Shown here piece by piece: positions 13,101 to 25,100 of a stretch of DNA of 64,000 bases. The notes beneath the pieces were generated by a model. It made no database searches, was not told the origin of the DNA, and was given only the letters and a program-made list of their open reading frames with translations. How positions within the stretch are numbered: the stretch's first letter is position 1; every line of letters begins with the position of its first letter. The position numbers and the translations under genes were made by a program. Source of the stretch: Symsagittifera roscoffensis (Eukaryota > Xenacoelomorpha > Acoela > Convolutidae); NCBI RefSeq assembly GCF_963678635.1, contig NC_087069.1, positions 18,264,660 through 18,328,659 of the forward strand, given 5' to 3'.

Positions 13101-16100
13101 GAAAGGAAATAACCTAGTCCGGATTCGAACCGGCGCCGAACCCGCGGGGACCCACCCTGTATACGCTTGGCTACTGTCCTTATATGCATTTATGCATTTA
13201 CATTTTGGTTCAATTTTTTATTCTCATGCATTTATATTTATATGCATTTATACTCTCGCTTAGATTTGCGCTGCAACATCCTGCACCCCTAAACAAGGAA
13301 GAACGGGAGCAAGCTTTACGGTCGGGCGGGTCAGTTCGCTCGTAACGGTCTTTATGTCGGCGGATCTCGCGCATCCGTCCTTGCCATAGTTCAGTCTTAG
13401 AATACGTGCGAGTGGATAATGTCCACGTGGAGTGTCAGGCTCTATGACCCAAACCAAGTCGCCGGCTTCCAACTTAACGTCTGACTGGTTGTGCCACTTT
13501 GCCCTCCCATTGGGGGAAGGAACGTATTCCCACATTCACCGTGTCCATATTGCGTTAGCGTGTGATTGCGCTCTGGCGAACCGCTTCTTATGGTCAAAGT
13601 TTTCTTCGAAACTTAGCGACGGAAAACTCGCTGCGTGTTGACCAAGGATAAAATGATTCGGGGTCAACGCCTCTAGATCTAGCGGATTGGAACTAACGGC
13701 TGTTATCGGTCTAGCGTTAAGTGAAGGCTCAACAAGGCACAGCGTGGTTCTTAGAACCTCCTCAGTTACTCTTCTGTTGCCTAGGATGTCATACAAAACA
13801 CGCTTGACACTAATCGCTCCCAGGAGCCACAATGGTGCGGTGCGCTGGGTGGATTGAATTTCTACTTGTTCCCTTTCTGAAAAAAAACAGTGGGTGCCAG
13901 CTTGTTCCAACTCTCAACGCAAGCTAATAGCTCTTTCTGAGCGCCAACAAAGTTCGTGCCGTTGTCGGACATGATGGTAGTCGGAGTGCCGCGACGTGCA
14001 ATAAACCTCTCCACGCACATCACACAAGAGCTTGAGCTTGTGTCGAGCGAGGGGACCACTTCAATGTGCACCGCTCTAGTGGTGAGGCAGGTGAACAAAA
14101 AACCCCACCTCTTTTCCGTACTTCTCCGGGTTGGAACTAGAAACGGCCCAAAGTAGTCGACACCTGTGTTAGAGAAAGGAGGTTGCTTGTAACCCAGCCT
14201 TTCAATGGGCAGATCAGCCATAATATGAGTTACGGTTTGCGCTTTGCGTTTTCGGCACGCAACGCAAGTATTTTCAATGTTTCGCAGCAACCATCGCAAA
14301 CTCAACACAACGTATTTCAAATTAACCACCGCACGCATATAATCCAAGCCTTGATGTAAATTCCTAACGTGCAAGTGTTTAACCAATAACGAACACTCAA
14401 GTATAATCGGATGCTTGCTATCAAAATCGGAATTAACCAAGCGGCTGATGCGCCCAGTCGAACGAAGGATGCCAGCTGGTCCAATGAACGGCGAATACTT
14501 GGAATAATACTATTCCTCATAATCACTTTACCGGATCTTAGTAGTTTCAGCTCACTAGGGAATGTCTCACCTCACCCTGGGACAGTAAATGAGCTTCTGT
14601 TCAGCAATATCCATTTCACATGGGTCTGTAATTTCTAATATACTCGACCGGAAATGTTTATGGGATGGCAGCCATCTTAACAAAAATGCTACTTTGCATT
14701 TGTATTTTACAACTGAATTGAATCTCTTCCATTTTCCGAAGGGAAGATTTCTTTCTGTCAAAACATCGACGACAAAATTTGACGAATTTTCCAGACAAAT
14801 GTCGATATCACATGATGGTCCTTTGAGTCTTATTTTATCAATAACCCTTGTATTGGGCTTGAACGGCCAATCAGTCGTTCTCAGTATACTAGGGCCATTA
14901 ACCCTGCTGCTTTCCTTGAGGTCTTCCGAAGAAATCTCTCGTATACCAGTATCAGCTAGGTTATCACCGCTAAGTATGTGATGCCACTTATCAGTGGTAG
15001 TAGACTCCAGAATCTCACCAGTGCGATTACCAACAAAAACCGGTAGTTTATTACAGGAATTAAGCCACTGAAGAACAGTGGTACTATCTGTCCACATGAA
15101 AATATCCGTAACTTTGAAAGTAAGACCTTTCAAAAATTTCTTTTTTTTTAAGCGGGATGCAAGAAGAACCGCTTGAAGCTCTAACTTTGGAATAGATAGC
15201 GCTTTCATAGATACAACGCGGGCTTTGCCAAACACAAAGACTAATTCGGTCTGATGCGAGCTAGCGCGATTACCAACAAAAACCGGTAGTTTATTACAGG
15301 AATTAAGCCACTGAAGAACAGTGGTACTATCTGTCCACATGAAAATATCCGTAACTTTGAAAGTAAGACCTTTCAAAAATTTCTTTTTTTTTAAGCGGGA
15401 TGCAAGAAGAACCGCTTGAAGCTCTAACTTTGGAATAGATAGCGCTTTCATAGATACAACGCGGGCTTTGCCAAACACAAAGACTAATTCGGTCTGATGC
15501 GAGCTAGCAAGTCGCGCATGAAGGAAAGCGACGGCACAGAAAACATCCTGCGAACTATCACCGAACATGTGAAGTTCTATTCGGTCGAAAGGGTCAGTGA
15601 AATAGCTGCGAGGTATTGTCAGAGAACCTAACAAATGAAGACCTGAGTGCCACTCAAGGAACTGCTTTTTGTTTTTCTCTGGCAGATCATCGTCTCATTT
15701 TTGATCGCTGATTCGCCAGATATCTTTTAATAGAAGGCGAGCCTTCACGGTATACTGAGCCACTAGTCCAATTGGATCAAAAACAGAGGAAACAAAACTC
15801 AACACGGTACGCTGGGTGATTGCTTTGTCTAATGGACGATCAAGCCCTCTACTAACGACTAAGGTATCTTTAACGTGATCCCACTTAAGACCGAGAACAT
15901 GCAACGACTGGTCTGGACTCGTACGAATATCTTTAACACAGGAATTGGACTCACGGTTTTCCGGATCAAGAGCGGTTGTTATATCGAATTTTGTCAGATG
16001 AAACCCACCTAGTTTAGGCAACGAGACTAAATCCCTACCTAATTTCAAGCGTCATCCCTGTTTTGAAAATAATCCAGATAATCATCGATATAAAACTTCT

Positions 16101-19100
16101 GGACAACAGCCGAAGCAGCTTCGGGGTACTCAGCTTGATTATCCGATGCAGTCTTCTGCAAAGCAAAATTCGCACAACTCGGCGAGTCACGGGCGCCAAA
16201 AATGTGACGCGTATATTGGTGAACTACCACACTTGATGTGGGGTCCTCCCTCCACAAAAAACGATGAGAAGGTTGATCTTCTTCGCGGACTCCAACCTGT
16301 AAAAACATCCCTTCAATGTCAGCTGAAACGGCGTATTTATGCTGGCGCAAACTTAAAAGTACAAAAATGAGGTTTTGAAGGAGGTCCGGGCCAACCAACA
16401 CAGATTTGTTCAAGGAAGCGCCATGACACCCCGATGCCCCCATTGAGGACTCGGCGCACCTTACCGGGTTTATTCGGGTTCAACACCGGGTGATGCGGGA
16501 GATACCACTCACGATCGGCTCGTGATTTGGCCTTAACGGTTAAGACATATCCTTTTTGTATATCTTCTCTAATTGTTTCGGCGTACTTCTCACGGAGCGA
16601 CGGATCCTTATCTAGCCTCTTTTCCAAAGACTTTAATTGAGCTAAGGAGGAAAAATAGTTATTCGGTAAAGTGCTTTCATTACCGTTCCAAAGCATTGGT
16701 ACAATGTACCTCTCACCATCATTAAAAGTTCCATATTTCAAAACGGACAAAGCGCGTTTGTCGGCGGCGGAACGGGCATCTACCTGCTTGAAGGCTCCAT
16801 ATGACTCCAACTCATACCAAGTTTTAATTTGGTCCGCAAGAGACATGTCTTCGACAACACACTTAAACCAAGACGAGTTCGAATTAAAAGACGGCAGTAA
16901 CGGACCACTTAGAACCCAACCTATTGAAAAGCGTACGGCGCACGGTGAAATAGAGTCCTCCCCCAGAAGGTACTCAACGGGTCTTATGGCGTTGTAGAAA
17001 TCCTGTCCAATAATCATTTCGACTTCCTCATACTTATAATGTATAGGTTTTATCGGAGCCAACTGCGGGTATTTTTCCTGTAATTCAGGAATATTTATGC
17101 TATCCGATCCAATGCGAATATGATCCTTAACAAAAGCTCGAAAAGAATCCCAACCAAATGGAGACGTTTTACAAGATCGGCGGATACCCATGAGTGCGTG
17201 GAGGCACTATCGCAAAGAGATAGGGCATTAGTAATCGTCGCATCCGAAAAGACGGCGAGTGATGCAACTGGCAGGAGGCCTTTAGTTGACTCCTGGCTAT
17301 GAATATCGCCGACGGCACTGTTAGTCGATTCATGTTTAGTGTTTGCGTTACCTGACGCCGGGGAACTTTTAGTATCCTAAAGAGGAAAATTTTCTCAGCT
17401 CCATGTAAGAGCACGTTGTGCGTGCTTTCACAATCTGGCTTGGGGCAATTTCTGGCCTTGCTGCAATCACGAATATTGTGATTGCTCTGTAAACACGCAA
17501 AGCAAAGTTTTTGTTCGGCTACATGTTAATTGCAGGTGCTTGTTAAAACCTGATTAATTGATGTTGATGCAGGAAAGAACGGTGCTACAACAGAAGGAAC
17601 TTCTGCAGATGTTGTTGGAGCAAAATGATTTTCAGAAGCTACCGGGACTACTGACCCTGTGTTTGGGTTGCCTAGCACTGGATGAGTGGACAAAAATGTT
17701 TGCTGAGGCAAATTATTATAAACAGGTGGAATGACCTGCTATAACCCTACTGGATTGTTAACGGAAATCTGCGATTGGACCAAAATTGACAAATTATGTC
17801 GTTGTCCGTAAATGTGGTTACTGAAATACAATCTTGGATCACTAGAAGCTGCCTGGACATTATTCACTCCTGTGAAACTTGATGAGACCATGTTGTTTGT
17901 TGATGCAGGATAAGTTTCCTCAGGAGCTGTCGAACGAACGTGCTGCTCTTGATTGGAAACTACAACAGAGTCAGGCTGATTGTGGTCAACAGATTCGACC
18001 CAGTGACGCGTACGATCCTTTTCGTCTATTGTTAGTTGTGGAGAGACTCGAGTTAAACCACTTTCCTCAGCATTCTCGCTGATTTCCGACAACTCATCCT
18101 CTAACTCAAGCCCTTTCAACTCAATTTCTGCCAGTTTTTTCCTGTGTTCTTCAGCCAATTCTTCAGCCCGGTCACTTGTCATTACAGACTCTTTGTCGAC
18201 TTTTGACTCACACGTGCCGTCTGCACACTTTGTGAAGTATACACTCGTCCTGGTCGATACACTCGATTTCGTAATCGTGGCTGAGATACTCGCTTTTCTC
18301 CGATTAAATGTTGTGTGTCAGAGGCTGGGATGGGCACACTAGATTTCGTAATCGTGGCTGGGATACTCGCTACTGAACATATGTGTGTCCCTTGTGGGGT
18401 GCCAAAATGTGCGTGTCAATCTCCACACTTCGTGAAAAATCAATTTTTAAACACTTGAATCAACGAGTATTTTATCGGCAAAATAACTCCGGAAATTTGA
18501 AAACATAACAATAATTTTTAACAAACTTTATCATCGGTAACATCGGTAACATCGGCCATAAACATCTGCATAGCTCAAAGCAAGCTGCAAAAATGGCCAG
18601 TATTTGTCCTTGAGATAAATTGCTCTTTTCAAAGATCAGCCTTAATCAAGGCTGAACCAAATTAGAGCAAAAAGACGGTTAAAATAGGTTTTGGAGGGTT
18701 CGAACCTGGTTACGGAGCGTCCCATCAAGTTCGGGGCATATTTGAGCTCTAGAAAGGAAATGACCTAGTCGGGATTCCAACCGGCGCCGAACCCGCCGGG
18801 ACGCACCCTTTATACGCTTGGCTACTGTCCCTATATGCATTTACATTTTGGTTCAATTCTATACTCTCATGCATTTACATTTATATACATTTATACTCTC
18901 GCTTACATTTGCGCTACAACATATTGGATATTGCAAAATTTTTTAAAGAAAATTCTCCATGGGTAGGAATTGTCGGAAAGTGATCCACAGAATAATCACT
19001 TGCGATGCTTGCTATGGTACTAATAGAAGGAAATTAATATATGGAGAAATTTTACTGATCGGAAAACAACGAATCAAGAAATACGAATTTACCGGAATGA

Positions 19101-22100
19101 TTACTTTTTTGCTATTGTCAAGCGGAAAGAGGAAAAGTAGCAGTTTTGGGGCGCAAAGCAAATCACTCTAACTTGTATATGCATGTTCTGGAATGTCATT
19201 CCTCGGCTACTTTAAGCCGACAATCGGGTTAATCGGAAACGACAAAATGAACTACGTCCTTGCAATTCTTATGCCATATTATTAGATAGTTATTACAAAA
19301 ATTAGGATATTTGACATGGCGGATTTTCGAAGTATCGGATGTTTGCCCAAGACCCGGAAAGAACTTGGAAAAAAGGTTAAAAAGTTATAATAGCGTACCT
19401 GCATGCGATCCACATCTAGCCACACTTTGATTCCACTCTTCTGCAGGTTGTTTCTCAGTTTCAGAGCAACACTCTGCTGCGACCACGAGTAGCTGATCAT
19501 TATGTGTTTAGGACTGTCGTCTATGAGTATCATCGGCGCAATGTCCTTGCCTATTATCTCGTCAATATCTTCCACACTTACGCTAAAAAAATTTAGTCAA
19601 TTAACAAACTTAACAACAAGGATAGCCGGCTACTGTGCAAGTAGCACAGAATGTTCCGACTATATTCTTTCCGACTAGCTACATAAAAATTTTTCATGTT
19701 TTTTTTTCCAATAAGTGTTGTTCTTTTTGTGCGTGGTGTGACGAAAACCTAAAAATTAGGCATTTTGAGAACTGCAGTAAATAGAGCAAATCGTGCAACA
19801 AAAACAGTTAAAAATTTTGGTTACAAACGCATCAGAATCAACAAAAATAAACTTATCAACTTTTCCGATCCATGGGAATCATCGTCGCTTTCGGTCAAGG
19901 AGAGGAGTTTTGGCTGAATTGGATCGCGTACTGCCTCACTTGTTTTGGTGATCACATCTAGAGATTCCACCGTTACTGGAGATGGTCGAGCTGGTTCAAC
20001 TGAACTTGCAATAGGAACCAAGTGCAACTTGTCTTCCGATCCACGGGAGTCATCGTCGCTTTCGGTCAAGGAGAGGAGTTTTGGCTGAATTGGATCGCGT
20101 ACTGCCTCACTTGTTTTGGTGATCACATCTAGAGATTCCACCGTTACTGGAGATGGTCGAGCTGGTTCAACTGAACTTGCAATAGGAACCAAGTGCAACT
20201 TGTCTTCCGATCCACGGGAGTCATCGTCGCTTTCGGTCAAGGAGAGGAGTTTTGGCTGAATTGGATCGCGTACTGCCTCACTTGTTTTGGTGATCACATC
20301 TAGAGATTCCACCGTTACTGGAGATGGTCGAGCTGGTTCAACTGAACTTGCAATAGGAACCAAGTGCAACTTGTCTTCCGATCCACGGGAGTCATCGTCG
20401 CTTTCGGTCAAGGAGAGGAGTTTTGGCTGAATTGGATCGCGTACTGCCTCACTTGTTTTGGTGATCACATCTAGAGATTCCACCGTTACTGGAGATGGTC
20501 GAGCTGGTTCAACTGAACTTGCAATAGGAACCAAGTGCAACTTGTCTTCCGATCCACGGGAGTCATCGTCGCTTTCGGTCAAGGAGAGGAGTTTTGGCTG
20601 AATTGGATCGCGTACTGCCTCACTTGTTTTGGTGATCACATCTAGAGATTCCACCGTTACTGGAGATGGTCGAGCTGGTTCAACTGAGCTTGCAATAGGA
20701 ATCAAGTGCAGCTTCTCTTCTTGAAAAACAACAATTTTTTCCCTTTTACCAGAAATGAGGGAGGGTAGACTGTTGCGTTGTTTAAAAAAATAACTTGCAG
20801 TAACCATGCTTTAATCGCCCATCGGCCATGCTTTGCCTGCCATTTCACTAAATCAAATAAGCTTTCGCAAAAATGTGTTTTTCCCAAAATTAATGATTGT
20901 AAAAAAAACTTTTTGAACATTCAAACAAATTACACCCTAAAAACTTTCGGAATAATTTTTATGAAAACCGATTTATATAAGAACAGACAAATCAACAGAC
21001 AACTGGAAAAGATTAATTTCATCAAATACAAAAAATAACTTTTTTGAGTTTTGAATTTTAAGCATTTGTCACCTTGAAGTTCTTTATGTTTGATTATTTT
21101 TTCATTATTGACTCTTCTGATTAAATTAACCAGTACTAGCACAAACTGCAGGATCCTGGAATCCGGAGACAAGCCTTGGAACAATATCAAGAGTAAGTGG
21201 AACAAAATTTCTCGTATTAGGGCGAATCCCTGAATGTTCCGGCTGCCCTTTAAGGTCTATGGAGCAGTGTTTGCCTTATCAAAATTGATGGATGTTTCAA
21301 AAAAACAGAATTTTTTTTTAATTTGAGATTTTTTTGAAAATTATCTTCCCACACGCCATTTGAGTTACAAAGTGACAGACTTCGCTCGTAGTAACAAAAG
21401 AATTGCGGCAAATAGACAGCTTCAATCAATGTGGAGCGAGTTTTAAAATAGATTAAATCTCCGCTTGTGCGTTGAAAGCGCGAAGTTTATCACGCGCTAT
21501 TAGTCCCAAATTGGCCAAAATGGCAACCTTTAGACCCCATTAACTTTACAAAAAACAAGCACAGCTGAAATATATATTTTTTAAATTTGAGCTAAAAAAA
21601 ACAATAGTTTTCAATTGATATAGAAAAAAGACCGTCAAAAATTGCTAGACAAAAGTTCGAAATAAGTCTGCAGAAAAAAAACAACCAAGAGCACAAATAA
21701 TCCGTCACTGTCTTCAAAAAGGGAAGAAAAAAAACAGAACCCACAAGCAAAACTGTTGATGTAAAATTGGTCCGCATACAAATAGCTGATTTGTAATCCA
21801 GAAATAGCTGATTTGTAATGAATACAACACTCGAAAGTGGATGCTGCAAATTTTTTACAGACTTCAACTTTGTATGATTGAGAGCTAAGCACCGACGTGA
21901 AAACATTAGGCTTCAAATAAAAGCAAGTGCGGAACAATTAAGATTATTGAACAACTAAGAGCTAGTTCAATATATAGTGCGGTAATTAAGGACGAGGTGT
22001 TCAGTAAAACCCAACAAGGCTGCTCATATATCAGGGCGAAGCCCTGAATGTTCAATTATGTCCTTAGTCCATATTGAATAGTTTTTGGGAAAAGAAAATA

Positions 22101-25100
22101 CTGAAATACATATATCAAAGAACAAGTGCAAAAATTTGAGTTGCACGAACCCGGGTTGACCTCCATAGACCGATAATGCTTATCAAATTTTCTTGTTTTG
22201 GCGTAAAATTCGGTGTATTGGAGTAAATAAAAAAGAAAAACTTTTTGTTAAAAAAAGCTGATCATTTATTTTCCATATATGGAAATTGTCTGACTAGCAT
22301 TTTTTTTTTGATGGCGACAAAAATAACTTTTTGAAATTGCAAGATTAGCAGTTTTGAAATTACCCCAAAAAAAGTTTTTTTTTTCAACCGCAAATGAAAT
22401 TTTGTACTAAAAAAAATCCAAAAAAAATTTTTTGCATTCCGTATTATCATTTTTTGTGCGCCTAACGTCCCGTAATATTTTTTTAGGAAACGCTAAAAAC
22501 TTTGTATGGCTTGTCATATAACTTTAATATATAATAAACAAGTACTTGTCATATAATTTTAATTTATAGAAAAAAGAATAGCATAGAGATTTCATACAGA
22601 TTTCTGTACGTATGCTTTCGTATGGAATTGTATGGCAAGAGGTTTTTAATATATGGAAATTGTACGATACGAAGTTTTGGTCAACCCGGGAAGTTGGAAC
22701 GATGGATTGGCTATAGCCTCATTTCAATTCAGAACGCTTTTGTTGTGTGGGGTTATTTGCCACAAATAAATAATTCGCATTTTGATTTCCACATTCTAAA
22801 TAAAATGCTCCAATTGCACATAAATTAGTACAGAACATGTCAAGTTGGCAATTTTTAAACTCGCAGAACATTGCAAAAATGATCAGAGGTGTAATATCAT
22901 TTTTTATTTGATTTCAAGGATTCGATATCTTCAATGTGATATCGAAATTTTTTGTTAAAAATTGTTATTTCAATCGCTGAGTTTGGGTATTCGAGAACAA
23001 ACTTAAACAAATTTTAAATCAATGAATTTGATTTAAACTTATCAATAGTCTTGAAAAAAAGCGTTTCAACTACTATGAACAGAGTGAAAATCAAAAGAGT
23101 AGGAACCAAAACAATCACATCGCGAAAAATCAATTTTGAGCGTCAACAAGTTCAAAGACGTGTTCATTGAAAAAAAAACATACAATCTATATTTAAATGC
23201 CTTTGTTTTGTTCCTTAACTAGTTTGTAACTGTTCGTTCGTTTTTAGCACAGTAATTTTCAAACTGATGGAAAAAACTCCTCTTTCATTTTTAATTATTC
23301 ATTCTCAAAATTTTAAGAAAACTGTAGTTTTTATTATTATTTACGGTTTGCTAAAGACCAAGTGATGTGTATCATAAAAATGTGCACTCTCGGTGTCAAA
23401 TAATTGGCTTCGAATCACTGGTTTCTGCTGTACTTTGATTGCGATAAGTCAAAATTCAAATTTTAAGACTTAGATTCAATTACCGGTGCCCACATATGCG
23501 CTTCTCGGTAGTCCTGGAGGAGGTGCATCTGCGCCTGTAGACATAGGAGGAGGTGGGGGTGGAGGAATTGAGCTTGTTTGCGGGACTGAGGATGGAGCTG
23601 GTCTGTGTGATTGTCGGATCGGAACGAGATGTCTTTTGTCCCGTATCAGTTCTGGACTCTCTTCGCGCACCGCTTTGACTATGTTCGGTTCTTCGTCTTG
23701 AAATGAAAATCTATTTTTCCAGTACGAACTGTGTTTAAGCGATTTACTAATTGCCTTTTAAGTTTTCTCAATGTTTAACAAAAAAATATTTCAAGTAAGC
23801 GTTGCAAAGTAAGCGTTTACTGCTCAAAAGTGGAGGTCATAAAAAGTTTGGACCGTCTGGTGGTCATATAGTTCATTCGTTTGGTGGGGGGGGGGGGGGG
23901 GGGTTAGGAGATGGGTCTGGCTAGATATTCGAATCTGCGACTGGAATAGAAATTCGCAAATATACAAACAGACGAGCCTTACCGTTCTCCGAAAATTTGC
24001 CCGCTTCCGAATCCATTCGTTTTATGTCATCCAATACCTCACTCATATTTACATTCCGTACGTGTCTCATTTTAGTCTTCATCTTTTTCGGCGTTTGTCT
24101 TTTCTTTTTAATGTATTCATCTGGTTTTTCGCATTTTTCAATGGCTTCTTTCACACCTAACATAAAATCTAAACTACAGTTTTAAAAAGAAAATGTTGAT
24201 TTGAAATATATTGAAGCTGGCCGATAAAAGCAAAAGGCTCCCTTTTAACTCCCTTTTAACTCCCTTTTAAAAACAGGAACCAAGGGTGAACTTTCTCGAG
24301 GGTGGGGGATCGGATTTTCAAAAATTGACAAACTTCCTGTTAGGTCGACTAAAATGTTTTTCCGAGGCCTCTTTAAAACACAATAATAATTTTGGGCCGT
24401 TAATAACGGACGTTTTTGGGCAAATTTCAAGGCCGGTCGACCGAAAACCGATGTTGTAAAATAGTTTAAAATGAGACCCTTTGGTCGGTAAGGGTTCAAA
24501 TCCCTGAGGGGAGAAAAATCACACCCCCCCCCCCCCCCCCATTTACATCCTCCAACTGGAAATACTAGTTGAAAAACGTGTCAAACTTTTGATTACTTCG
24601 TTCTTACCTTTTTTGCTTCTTACCTTTTTTGTTCATCGTCTTCATCTTCGCTGTTCTCATTCTGGTGGCCAATAGCATCATCTTAGTTTCCATCCACAAC
24701 TGCCACATGATGTTCTTCCCGATCTCCTCCATTTCTCGATCATAGTCGCTGCTACCACTGCACTCTTCGCCACTCATCGCCTAAAATTAGATGAAACAAT
24801 TTATAAAACATCTTAGTTTTTGAGAAATCATAGTCTCAAAAATTATTGAGCTCTTGATAACATATCTTTGAAAGTACCTCACAATATCTCGACCTAAAAA
24901 ATTCAGGCCACTGCACCTGTTGCAACGCAAATGTAGAGTATAGATGCAAATATAAAAGAAGAGTATAATTACCTATAAAACAAGCTTTAATTGCCGAGCG
25001 GCCTAAGCTAACGTAACGCGACCTATATGTGTGACATAGAAGTTGAAGTAGGTTCGAGCCCCACACTTACCCATGTATTAATATAGTAAAAACGGGGTTT

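Larger units (their letters stand above)
12868..18921 (-). mobile_element. BEL/Pao LTR element, same orientation as host gene
   Basis: Two LTRs flank gag-pol remnants in minus-strand order: gag coiled coil (about 18182-17526), CCHC knuckle and protease (about 17500-17170), reverse transcriptase (17191-15695), RNase H (15634-14567) and integrase (14440-13260). The LTR begins TGTTG and the primer site TGGCACCCCACAAGGGAC lies at 18404-18387. The element is broken, with roughly ten breaks; gag is much shorter than in the plus-strand copy and the interior includes a duplicated stretch. The LTRs differ by several percent by eye, so it is moderately old. It lies in an intron of the ARM-TIR gene. I found no clean target duplication. 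Confidence 0.9.

Noticed and set aside
13044-13175. tRNA gene in the LTR
   Set aside because: A and B boxes are present, but the acceptor stem does not pair properly and no convincing anticodon arm is seen; it is only tRNA-like.
23486-23701. Plus-strand Gly-rich frame
   Set aside because: It is the complement of the Pro-rich exon 4 of the ARM-TIR gene.
24991-25060. Leu/Ser tRNA gene
   Set aside because: Box spacing fits, but the acceptor and anticodon stems are not preserved, and it recurs at the same place in both LTRs.
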